In this document: positions 1 through 7,151 of the stretch, one piece after another
Layout: every line of letters starts with the position of its first letter
Position numbering within the stretch: position 1 is the stretch's first letter
From: Deltaproteobacteria bacterium
GTDB taxonomy: Bacteria; Desulfobacterota; Desulfobacteria; Desulfobacterales; JAUVGT01
Assembly (NCBI GenBank): GCA_030593645.1
Contig: JAUVGT010000204.1
Location: 1-8,845 of the forward strand
Length of the DNA stretch: 8,845 nt
Direction: 5' to 3'
Translations under genes and position numbers: made by a program
The notes under the pieces: generated by a model
The model's input: the letters and a program-made list of their open reading frames with translations, nothing else
What the model was told of the DNA's origin: nothing
Databases searched by the model: none

Positions 1-139
1 AAAGTCCAACTTCTGCGTTGTGCTGCATTTCGCAATCATTCAACGTACTATAAGTACGCTTCATGATTACGAAATTTGCACGCCTTGAATTTGAACTTTT
101 TACGAAACCGTCTAATTCGGACTTTTTACGAGACCATCA
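1..139 (+). repeat. Left copy of the 139-bp terminal inverted repeat, hairpin-forming
   Basis: The sequence matches the reverse complement of 8707-8845 at 133 of 139 positions, and the match stops after base 139. Within it, bases 1-99 form a long imperfect palindrome. The inner stem pairs GTAC (45-48) with GTAC (54-57) across a short AT loop, continues through 34-39 with 63-68 and 28-32 with 70-74, and is looser further out. The inner part carries two copies, 26 bp apart, of a motif containing ACTTTTTACGA (93-114 and 119-140). No open reading frame or transposase is visible. This looks like a MITE- or REP-like dispersed intergenic repeat. The outer edge falls at the window limit, so the true element may extend further left. 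Confidence 0.93.
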
Positions 140-511
140 GAATTGGCTTCAAAATTTTCCCCTCAAGAGTAAGCATTATGAATGTTGAGTTATGAATGAA
201 CGAATTAATATCGATTTAAAATTCCTTTAATTCAACACTGAAAACTCGATCGCGCACGCGATTGCCACTACCTTATCGAAGATCTTGAAACCACTTCCAA
301 GAAAAATTTGACACGTACACTGGTGCATGTTTTAATGGAGTTATAGAAACACTCATGTGATGAAACTGTAATATAAACAGGATGATCATTGCCATTCGAT
401 TGATCTGAACGTTGCGATCCTGTTCATTTTTCTAATACACTTAATTATTTCTCAAGGCTTTCATGCTAAACCTTAATTCTCCACCAGGGTCAGAATTCAG
501 GAATTTGCTTA
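140..511. other. AT-rich non-coding stretch between the left repeat and tetR-type gene
   Basis: No convincing gene is present on either strand. Visible structure includes a 9-bp direct repeat, TTATGAATG, at 176-184 and 190-198, and a 7-bp inverted repeat GAATTAA/TTAATTC at 202-208 and 227-233. There is also a nested hairpin at 376-424, with outer arms AACAGGAT/ATCCTGTT (8 of 8) and inner arms GATCA/TGATC (384-388, 401-405). A T-rich run follows at 426-432. The hairpin could be a weak terminator or an RNA structure on the plus strand, but the long interior makes either assignment tentative. The rest may be the decayed upstream part of a former neighbour. Confidence 0.4.
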
Positions 512-539
512 ATGACCGATAAATCGGTTTCGGTATACA
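512..539 (+). promoter_or_regulatory. Candidate promoter with overlapping palindromic operator upstream of the TetR-family gene
   Basis: A perfect palindrome, ACCGAT-AA-ATCGGT, lies at 515-528. It sits between a -35-like ATGACC (512-517, four of six matches) and a -10-like TATACA (534-539), with a 16-base spacer, and lies 30-55 bp ahead of the start codon. TetR-family repressors commonly bind palindromes overlapping their own promoters, so autorepression by the downstream product is a reasonable inference. The promoter boxes are only moderately like the sigma-70 consensus; the palindrome is the stronger observation. Confidence 0.5.
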
Positions 540-568
540 TAAATAACTTCTAAAGGAGATCCGCGCAG

Positions 569-1189
569 ATGGCCAGAAAGACCAAAGCAGAAGCTGAAAA
601 AACAAAACAGAGAATACTTGACGAAGCTCTAAAGGTCTTTAGCGAAAAAGGGTTCATGAGAACCACTTTAAACGATGTTGCAATGGAAGCCGATGTGACA
701 AGGGGTGCAATCTATTGGCATTTTAAGGACAAGACAGAACTGTTTATCGCGCTGGCAGAAAAAATAGAGAAATCAGCAGGACTTGATTTTAATAAAATTA
801 TCAGGTTGTCTATTCGGAGCCTGGACGATATTAAAACAGCGATCATGATCTATATGAACACATTTCATGAAAACGAAAGCTATTGCAGCTTTTATGAACT
901 GGTACGCTATAAAACCGAATGGATCCATGGACTTGAGCCGGTTCTTATAAGAAACCGGCGGATCATGAATCAGGTGATCAGGGTTCTTAAAAAAAATTTT
1001 AAACTTCTTAAAATGCGGAATAAGATCAGGGATGATCTTGATCCCAATCGGGCAGCCATAGCAGTGTATGCTTTTATGGCCGGGCTGATAGAAATCTGGT
1101 TTTTTGACAAAGAAACTTTTTCAATAAAAAATGACGCTTCTGAAATGATTGATGAGTTTCTAAAAAGCATGTCGCCTTCCGCAAATTGA
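569..1189 (+). CDS. TetR/AcrR-family transcriptional repressor
   Basis: A 206-residue cytoplasmic DNA-binding protein. The N-terminal TetR helix-turn-helix domain covers about residues 12-60, with the helix-turn-helix in the segment ending VTRGAIYWHFKDK (43-55). That motif is close to AcrR, TtgR and other repressors whose ligand-binding half is of the MAATS type (TetR_C_2). Residues 70-200 are helical and divergent, as expected for the ligand-binding and dimerisation half. The start is supported by an AAAGGAG ribosome site at 552-558, ten bases ahead of ATG, and full length is typical for the family. Relatives usually repress an adjacent multidrug efflux operon, but none lies in this window. 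Instead the next gene, 62 bp downstream on the same strand, is a sensor kinase, probably in the same transcript. The palindrome at 515-528 is the likely operator. The ligand is unknown. Confidence 0.93.
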   Translation: MARKTKAEAEKTKQRILDEALKVFSEKGFMRTTLNDVAMEADVTRGAIYWHFKDKTELFIALAEKIEKSAGLDFNKIIRLSIRSLDDIKTAIMIYMNTFHENESYCSFYELVRYKTEWIHGLEPVLIRNRRIMNQVIRVLKKNFKLLKMRNKIRDDLDPNRAAIAVYAFMAGLIEIWFFDKETFSIKNDASEMIDEFLKSMSPSAN

Positions 1190-1251
1190 TTCATATTTAA
1201 AAAACCGTCAAAAATATAAAATTATTAATCGAATAACTGCAAAAAAAATTT

Positions 1252-4074
1252 ATGAAAAATAAAAGTGACGAAAATATAAAATCTGCGAAAACAGATCGCT
1301 CGTCAACAGAAAATATGGATAAAATCCTTTTTAAGATCTCCAATGCTGCCGATACAGCTTTGGATCTGAATGAGCTGTACCAAAAAATTCATCGGTTGTT
1401 AAGTACGTTATTCGATACAACAAATTTTTATATTGCCTTACATAATGCCAACTATGGAACCACAAGATTTGTATATTTTGTTGATGAAAAAATGCCAGGG
1501 ACCCCGGGTCAAGGTTTTGCTTTTCATTTAAGTAAAGGATCATTAACGCGAATCGCCATAGAAAGTGGTGAACCTCAAATTATTAGAAAGGAGGAATTGC
1601 TAAAATATTGTCATGATAATAACTTTGAGCCCATCAGACCGGTTAGTGAGATTTGGGTAGGTGTGCCGATAAAAATTAAAAATAGGGTGATCGGTGTCAT
1701 GGCTGTACAAAGCTATACTGATCCAAACAGATTTAATGAAAAAGACATGGAATTTTTAAACTCAGTTTCAGTTCAGGTAGCCAAAGCTATCAAAAGAATA
1801 AAGAGTTTAGAACAATCGTGGATGTATGACAACAGACATCAAAACATTCTTGATAACATTAAGGACGCTATTTACTCAGCTGACTATCTGGGAATAATTT
1901 CATACGTAAGCCCCGCAATTGAACCGATAACCGGCTACCGGCCCGGGGAACTAAGCGGCATCTTTCGTTGGTATTCAAAAGCCAAAGAGAAAATGTGGTC
2001 AACTGTTCTTGTTCATCCGGATGACAGGGCAAGAGTTGAAGAATTGATAAAAAATTCAATTGAACATATGATGCCGTTTGAAATTGAATACCGGATCATT
2101 AAAAAGGATGGGAAAACGAACTGGATTTCGGAAAAAGGCCGGTTTTCCAAGGGTAATCAAGGAGATATCAGACTGAACGGCATTATTACAGATATACAGG
2201 AGAAAAAACAAGCCGAGCAAATCAACAAGGCCCTTTTTAGTATATCGAACGCTGTAAATACGACGTTTGATTTGAACGAACTTTATAAAAAAATTCATGA
2301 ATCTCTGGGGTATGTTATCAATGTCGAGAATTTTTATATTGCCTTGTATGATAAAAATAAAGATACGATTTCTTTCACTTTTGATACCGATAAATTTGAT
2401 GGGCATATCGTTGAAGTCATTGAGGCGAGTAAATCAACGTCTTTAACGGCACAGGTGATTCGAACGGGAAGGCCGTTATTATTAACCAAAGAAGAGCAGT
2501 TTCAACAGGTCAGGAGCCTGGGGGGAGAAATTCTTGGAATTCCTTCTGAGTTATGGCTGGGGGTGCCTTTAAAAGTTAAAAATGAGGTTATCGGGGCAAT
2601 GGTGACACAGAGCTATACCGATTCAAGTCAATATGGTGAAAAAGAAGCCGCGATTTTGGGTGCGGTTTCAGATCAAGTCGCCATTGCCATTGAACGAAAA
2701 CAATACGTCGAACAGCTGAAAATAAGGGAAACCCTAATTACAGCCCTCTACAATATCTCCAATGCAATTCTAACTGCGTCCAATATTGAACAACTGTGCG
2801 AATCAATCCATGAGTCTTTAAAAAAGGTGATCGCTCTCGATAATTTTTCACTGGCTCTCTATGATCAGCAAGCCGATCTACTCTCTTTCCCATACCGCCG
2901 CGATGAACATGAATTGGCCGATAAAATCGAAAATGCCAGTCAAACAAGCTCCCTTACATTTGAAGTCATTCGAAGAGGCCGGGCGATTTATTTGCGGGAC
3001 GAACAAGAACAACTTGAACTCGTAAAACGCCTCGGTGGAAAATCGATTGGATTTTTATCAAAATCCTGGTTTGGAGTGCCGCTGAAATCTAAAAACAATA
3101 TTCTTGGCGCAATCATCACCCAGAACTACGCCACTCAAAACTTTTATAAAAAGAGTGATATTGATTTGTTAACTTCGGTTTCCGAACAAATTGCGTTTGC
3201 CATTGAACATAAAATAGGAGAAACCGAACTGGCTGCCGCCCAAAAACAGCTTATTGAAAAAGCCCATCAGGCCGGAATGGCTGACATTGCAACCGGAACG
3301 CTTCATAATGTCGGGAATCTTTTGAATAGTGTTAATACCTCTGCATTTGTGATCTCGGATACTCTTAGGAAACCCTTCGTAGACAAATATCAACAAGCAA
3401 ATAATGTTTTGAGACAACAGATGGACAATGTTGAAGAGTTCATTTCTTCCGATCCCAAAGGGAGAAAACTCCTCGAATATTATCTGATACTGGAGGATGA
3501 TTTTGTTGAAGAACGCCAAATAATCCTGCATCACCTGGATAGACTCAACCGGAAAATCAAAAATATATCAGATGTTATGGCCGCCCAGCAAGCCTATGCC
3601 GGTTCAAGTATCCTATCTGAAGATCATCCTCTTTCGGAAATCGTAGAGGACGCACTGATAATGATGGATGAAATGTTGGAAAGTCATGCAATAACGGTTA
3701 CCACGGATTATAAAAAAACACCGATTATCAGGCTGCAAAAGACTAAACTGATTCATATCGTGATTGACCTGATCAAAAATGCAAAGGATTCGCTGGTCGA
3801 AAAAAATAAAACGAATAAACGTTTAAACCTGACAATCGACTCCAATCAGTCCGGGGTTTTCCTTGTAATCAGTGATAACGGCATCGGAATACCCCAAAAA
3901 GACCTGAAGAAAATATTCAGCCATGGCTTTACAACAAAAGAAGGGGGATACGGCTTTGGACTGCACAGCTGCGCGAACCACATGACTGAGATGGGAGGGA
4001 AAATGTGGGCGGAAAGTGATGGCCCGGGAACTGGAGCAGCATTCGTTCTGGAATTTCCCGCTTTAAAATTTTAA
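1252..4074 (+). CDS. Soluble multi-GAF/PAS sensor histidine kinase
   Basis: A 940-residue kinase expected to sense a cytoplasmic signal and phosphorylate a response regulator. Domain order: GAF1 (about 26-185), PAS (about 195-320, with the VHPDDRARVEE segment and a C-terminal cap near 285-316), GAF2 (327-482), GAF3 (496-653), and a histidine-kinase core (665-940). The three GAFs are clear paralogues: ISNA begins at 29, 331 and 502, and each has W-x-G-V-P (135, 435, 606). The phosphoacceptor is probably His685 in GTLHNVGN, an H-box of the LHN(V)GN type rather than the common SHELRTP type. The N box holds Asn843, G1 is DNGIGI (875-880), the F box is near FSHGFTTK, and G2 is GYGFGLH (899-905), so the ATPase site looks intact. 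No transmembrane segment or receiver domain is seen. The start has no clear Shine-Dalgarno sequence, only an A-rich leader, so the exact N-terminus is less certain. No partner regulator is present in the window. Confidence 0.93.
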   Translation: MKNKSDENIKSAKTDRSSTENMDKILFKISNAADTALDLNELYQKIHRLLSTLFDTTNFYIALHNANYGTTRFVYFVDEKMPGTPGQGFAFHLSKGSLTRIAIESGEPQIIRKEELLKYCHDNNFEPIRPVSEIWVGVPIKIKNRVIGVMAVQSYTDPNRFNEKDMEFLNSVSVQVAKAIKRIKSLEQSWMYDNRHQNILDNIKDAIYSADYLGIISYVSPAIEPITGYRPGELSGIFRWYSKAKEKMWSTVLVHPDDRARVEELIKNSIEHMMPFEIEYRIIKKDGKTNWISEKGRFSKGNQGDIRLNGIITDIQEKKQAEQINKALFSISNAVNTTFDLNELYKKIHESLGYVINVENFYIALYDKNKDTISFTFDTDKFDGHIVEVIEASKSTSLTAQVIRTGRPLLLTKEEQFQQVRSLGGEILGIPSELWLGVPLKVKNEVIGAMVTQSYTDSSQYGEKEAAILGAVSDQVAIAIERKQYVEQLKIRETLITALYNISNAILTASNIEQLCESIHESLKKVIALDNFSLALYDQQADLLSFPYRRDEHELADKIENASQTSSLTFEVIRRGRAIYLRDEQEQLELVKRLGGKSIGFLSKSWFGVPLKSKNNILGAIITQNYATQNFYKKSDIDLLTSVSEQIAFAIEHKIGETELAAAQKQLIEKAHQAGMADIATGTLHNVGNLLNSVNTSAFVISDTLRKPFVDKYQQANNVLRQQMDNVEEFISSDPKGRKLLEYYLILEDDFVEERQIILHHLDRLNRKIKNISDVMAAQQAYAGSSILSEDHPLSEIVEDALIMMDEMLESHAITVTTDYKKTPIIRLQKTKLIHIVIDLIKNAKDSLVEKNKTNKRLNLTIDSNQSGVFLVISDNGIGIPQKDLKKIFSHGFTTKEGGYGFGLHSCANHMTEMGGKMWAESDGPGTGAAFVLEFPALKF

Positions 4075-4115
4075 ACGAAAAACAAGCTGCCGCCCATTTC
4101 TGGATAAAAAATCCT

Positions 4116-4175
4116 TTAAAAACAAATCTCAATATGATTTCGGCTATAATGCCTCAATACACGATAACGGATCAT
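4116..4175 (-). CDS. Possible 19-residue small ORF downstream of the chemoreceptor gene
   Basis: On the minus strand an AAGGAG site (4182-4187) lies six bases ahead of an ATG that opens a 19-codon frame, MIRYRVLRHYSRNHIEICF, ending in TAA. It begins 16 bp after the stop of the chemoreceptor gene and could be translated from the same transcript. The peptide is basic and has no recognised motif. Such a short frame with a good ribosome site can easily arise by chance, and nothing else supports it. Confidence 0.18.
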   Translation of the reverse strand: MIRYRVLRHYSRNHIEICF

Positions 4176-4191
4176 CGGCTGCTCCTTGCGG

Positions 4192-6126
4192 TTAATATTT
4201 TAGAAGAATTTTTTTCATGGTCCCGTCCTGTTTCATCGTAATGAGATGATGGTCAATTTCAGGTAAAACATAAATATAAGGGGAATCTTTGTAAATCAAA
4301 TATTGCAATGAAGCAGTTTGCAGCACTATATCAATTTTCAGGAATCGGTCTTCAGGAATTTTGCAAATACTGATTTTATATTTGCCCATAAGCGGCTCTT
4401 CCACAATCAAATCGATTTTTTTTAATCCCAGTTTTTCAAATTCATTATCAAAATATTTTACTTTCGCTCCTTTGTCTTCCAGCATCATTGTTATCCACCC
4501 GGCACCATTAAAAGTCCCAACTGTAAAATCACTGTTAATAATGTCTTCCAGGGATCTGATTTTTTTTATCTCATCCAGCCTGGGGTGATCAACATAGGTC
4601 CAGATGACCCACTCAATAGTAAACCCGGAATTGATATGGGTATCACAGAATGAAAGCCTTTCATCGGTGGTTACGGTAAAAATGGCATCACCCAAGCCCT
4701 GCTTCATTTTTTCTTGGCAGAGCCCCCATTCCATCGCTTGATATTCCACATCGATCCCCATTCTTTTTTCAAAAAGCTCTTTGGTAATATCGATCAATAT
4801 CCCCTTGATTCTCCCATTTTCCTCATAGGTAAGAGGTGTGGCATCTTGATCACATATAAATTTCAAGGGTCTGCCCGCCGGTTTCGATGCAGTCCGGCTT
4901 TTTTTTGCCATGCCGGTCTGATACTTTCTCAACTTATCCTGTGCTTGGAACTGATCCAGGTTTTCAGTCAAATGTTCCACATAACGGGACAGTTCCTGGG
5001 ATACCGAGGTCGCGTCTTTGGCCACGTTTCTCTGCTGCCGGACCAGCTGATTGATTGCCTTCAGGCTCTCGTTAAACCGGTTTACTCCTTCGGCCTGAAG
5101 GGTTGATGATTCGGCAATTTCCTCGATGATTTTCGATACCTTGTGAACCTCTTCCTCCGTGCGGGTCAGTGTTTTCACTGTTTTGGAAGAAATCTCATTT
5201 CCCTGGGAAAGATTCCTCATGGCGTCATCCACCAGGCCGGATGTCACTTTGGCCGCTTCCGTGCTGTGGGCCGACAGATCCTTGACTTCCTGCGCCACAA
5301 CCGAAAAGGCCTTTCCATGCTCACCGGCACGATTGGCTTCAATGGTCGCGTTCAAAGCTAGAAGCTTGGTCTGGGACGCAATCTGATCGATGGTTTTAAT
5401 CATATCGAGTATTTTTCGGCTCGAATCACTGATAGCGGTGATGGCCGAAATCAGGTCGTTCATCTGTTCCACACCGTTTTCAGTGACTTCCAGGGTTTCG
5501 ACGGCAAACCGGTTGGCCGCGTTGGTATGATCCGCGATATCACTGATCTGGGACGCAAACTGATCCATGGCCCGGCTCACCGATTCCAGCTCCGAGGACT
5601 GGGAATGGGCGTTCTGGTAAAATTTCTGACTGTTGTCGGTGAGCTGTTTTGATTTACCTGAGATTGACTGCATATCTGAACGCAAGCGTTTATATAAGGT
5701 CTCGTATGTTTTTAATTTTTCATTATCTTTTTGATTATTCGAGTGGAAATGGTCGAGCTGGTCGATAATCAGCCTGTACATACTCCCGGAGTTGTCATTG
5801 TCACGGTATTTTTGATTTTCCCTGACTATTTGAAATGAACTATCTGAACAGCTGAACGTGCTGAATATTTCTTTGATGTTCGCTTTGGTCTCATCTTCCG
5901 GAATATACTGTGATTTCATAGTGCCTTTATAGATAAAGACAATGGCGCCAACCAAAAGCGCGGTCAGGATCATCTGAATCCATGCCATGGTGATGAGTGT
6001 GGATAGAAGGATTGTATCCCGGTACAGAAAATAGAGTATGGTGTGTAAAATCGCCAATACGATGACGTATCCGAAGACAGAATACGTGGTAAACCTGGTA
6101 AAGAGGGCATTATTTTTGTTAAACAT
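4192..6126 (-). CDS. Methyl-accepting chemotaxis protein with C-terminal solute-binding-like (SBP_bac_3) domain
   Basis: A 644-residue chemoreceptor-like protein. Two hydrophobic helices (about 15-35 and 43-67) are separated by only a few residues, so there is essentially no periplasmic sensor. A coiled-coil signalling region spans about 130-400. Its conserved hairpin tip reads IDQIASQTKLLALNATIEAN followed by RAGEHGKAF (246-274), the site where CheA and CheW normally dock. No HAMP domain is obvious. From about 418 to 644 the sequence resembles family 3 solute-binding proteins: PLTYEENGRIKGILIDI (431-447), a GDAIFTVTTDERLSFCD stretch (479-495) matching the usual G-x-x-D ... T-x-x-R ... F-S/C-D pattern, and a late lobe. 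No signal peptide or further membrane helix precedes it, so this module is predicted to be cytoplasmic, the reverse of a normal receptor. An AGGAG site (6139-6143) supports the start. No other chemotaxis genes lie nearby. Confidence 0.9.
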   Translation of the reverse strand: MFNKNNALFTRFTTYSVFGYVIVLAILHTILYFLYRDTILLSTLITMAWIQMILTALLVGAIVFIYKGTMKSQYIPEDETKANIKEIFSTFSCSDSSFQIVRENQKYRDNDNSGSMYRLIIDQLDHFHSNNQKDNEKLKTYETLYKRLRSDMQSISGKSKQLTDNSQKFYQNAHSQSSELESVSRAMDQFASQISDIADHTNAANRFAVETLEVTENGVEQMNDLISAITAISDSSRKILDMIKTIDQIASQTKLLALNATIEANRAGEHGKAFSVVAQEVKDLSAHSTEAAKVTSGLVDDAMRNLSQGNEISSKTVKTLTRTEEEVHKVSKIIEEIAESSTLQAEGVNRFNESLKAINQLVRQQRNVAKDATSVSQELSRYVEHLTENLDQFQAQDKLRKYQTGMAKKSRTASKPAGRPLKFICDQDATPLTYEENGRIKGILIDITKELFEKRMGIDVEYQAMEWGLCQEKMKQGLGDAIFTVTTDERLSFCDTHINSGFTIEWVIWTYVDHPRLDEIKKIRSLEDIINSDFTVGTFNGAGWITMMLEDKGAKVKYFDNEFEKLGLKKIDLIVEEPLMGKYKISICKIPEDRFLKIDIVLQTASLQYLIYKDSPYIYVLPEIDHHLITMKQDGTMKKILLKY

Positions 6127-6566
6127 AAAGAACTATCGCTCCTGGTTTAAATAAAAGAGGGTTATATCAATATGTTATAAGATTCGTTTTAATTGCGGTT
6201 TTTTCCAATTGAAACAGTATGTCAAATAACGCAAAATAAATACCATACTTATTAATAGAAAAAACCAATAAGGCCGTCATGTAATAGGGGTATCATCCCG
6301 ATTCATGCGTTCAAGTACGCTCAGGAGGAAATTCTCATAGTAATTATAGTGGAAAAGCAATATCCGTGCAAATTAAAAATTAATATTTCATCCCGGCCTT
6401 CTGCGAACTGTTGATTCCTCATAAAATAGGTTTGCTATTTTAAAGAATTTCGGATATTTATCTTTTTCTATATATGTGAACTTGGAATGCCTGTATACTG
6501 GGATATTGAATGGAAACTGGAATTTTCATCATTCCGTTCTTCCAATAGCATTGGAGGTAACATCAA
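6127..6566. other. Divergent intergenic region between chemoreceptor and alkyltransferase genes
   Basis: This 440-bp AT-rich region must hold the promoters of both flanking genes, but neither is clear. For the plus strand, TTGCTA (6432-6437) and TATTTA (6455-6460) are spaced by 17 bases and form a weak sigma-70-like pair. For the minus strand a perfect TTGACA lies at 6220-6225 without a convincing -10 box at the right distance. Small symmetric elements include AATTG/CAATT (6191-6195, 6206-6210) and ATTAA/TTAAT (6372-6376, 6380-6384). An AGGAGG at 6323-6328 has no start codon at usable distance. No gene is supported here. Confidence 0.4.
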
Positions 6567-7049
6567 ATGAAGTATTGTACCTGTGATACACCAATCGGAA
6601 GTCTGCTGATTGCCGGGGGCAAAGAAGGCATTAAGCTGGTCAGTTTCCCAGGGGGGTCTCAAAAAAAGAAACCAATGCCGGAGTGGACCGAAGATCCGAG
6701 CTTTTTTCAAAGAGCGATCACGGAATTTAAAAAATATTTTACCGGTGAATTGAAAAAATTTTCGGTTTCGATTGTTTTGGAAGGAACTCCTTTCCAGTTG
6801 AGCGTTTGGAAAGAGCTTAAGAAAATACCTTACGGTACAACAACCAGCTATGGAGAACTGGCCCGTAGGATCGGTAATCCAAAGGCGGCAAGGGCTGTGG
6901 GTATGGCCAACCGATGCAATCCAATACCCGTTATTATCCCCTGCCATCGTGTGATTGGAAAGAACGGCAGTCTTACCGGATTTGGCGGTGGGCTTCCCAT
7001 AAAACAAAAACTTCTCGATTTAGAAGAAAGATACCGTAAATTGATGTAA
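6567..7049 (+). CDS. ogt: Methylated-DNA--protein-cysteine S-methyltransferase
   Basis: A 160-residue suicide DNA-repair enzyme that transfers alkyl groups from O6-alkylguanine (and O4-alkylthymine) in DNA to its own cysteine. The C-terminal DNA-binding and active-site domain (about 74-158) is complete. It includes TTSYGELARRIG (92-103) with the conserved Tyr95, AARAVG with the arginine finger at Arg109, Asn118, the signature IIPCHRVIG with the acceptor Cys126 and His127, and LLDLE with Glu153 as the likely last member of the proton relay. The N-terminal domain is short, as in Ogt and plain bacterial MGMT, and there is no Ada-type metal-binding or AraC domain. A GGAGG site (6553-6557) lies nine bases ahead of the ATG. 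It appears monocistronic, divergent from the chemoreceptor gene and convergent with the hydrolase gene. The symbol reflects the family rather than proven orthology with the E. coli gene. Confidence 0.95.
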   Translation: MKYCTCDTPIGSLLIAGGKEGIKLVSFPGGSQKKKPMPEWTEDPSFFQRAITEFKKYFTGELKKFSVSIVLEGTPFQLSVWKELKKIPYGTTTSYGELARRIGNPKAARAVGMANRCNPIPVIIPCHRVIGKNGSLTGFGGGLPIKQKLLDLEERYRKLM

Positions 7050-7099
7050 AGATCAATTCGCTGGTTAAAAAAAGACCGCCTTCCCAGCTTTCACAATAT

Positions 7100-7120
7100 A
7101 AAAAACCCCCTTACGGGGGT
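7100..7120 (-). terminator. Intrinsic terminator of the C92-family hydrolase gene
   Basis: On the minus strand a perfect six-pair stem, ACCCCC with GGGGGT around a four-base loop (7105-7120), is followed directly by six T residues and TATA (7100-7105 and beyond, seen as A on the plus strand). It lies about 78 bases past the stop of the minus-strand gene. In the plus direction no T-tract follows the hairpin, so it should not serve the convergent ogt gene efficiently. Confidence 0.85.
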
Positions 7121-7151
7121 ATCCGCCCGCGCTAAATCTATGGCGGGACAA

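Noticed and set aside
176..198. Two 9-bp direct repeats as a CRISPR or iteron start
   Set aside because: There are only two copies, in AT-rich sequence, with a five-base spacer and no further units.
2056..2406. 116-codon minus-strand frame inside the kinase gene
   Set aside because: It is antisense to conserved PAS and GAF coding sequence and shows no recognisable domain or ribosome site.
6220..6225. Perfect TTGACA on the minus strand ahead of the chemoreceptor gene as a promoter
   Set aside because: No acceptable -10 box occurs 16-18 bases downstream; TATAAC lies too far away.
6323..6384. AGGAGG in the divergent intergenic region as the ribosome site of a small gene
   Set aside because: The nearest candidate start, GTG at 6349, is 20 bases away, and the frame that follows is short and featureless.
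6468..7007. 179-codon open frame on the minus strand opposite ogt
   Set aside because: It lies almost wholly antisense to a clear alkyltransferase with an intact active site, has low-complexity, domain-free sequence and no ribosome site; it is a shadow frame.
7100..7120. Bidirectional terminator also serving ogt
   Set aside because: In the plus direction the hairpin is followed by ATCCGCCC with no T-tract; only the minus direction has one.
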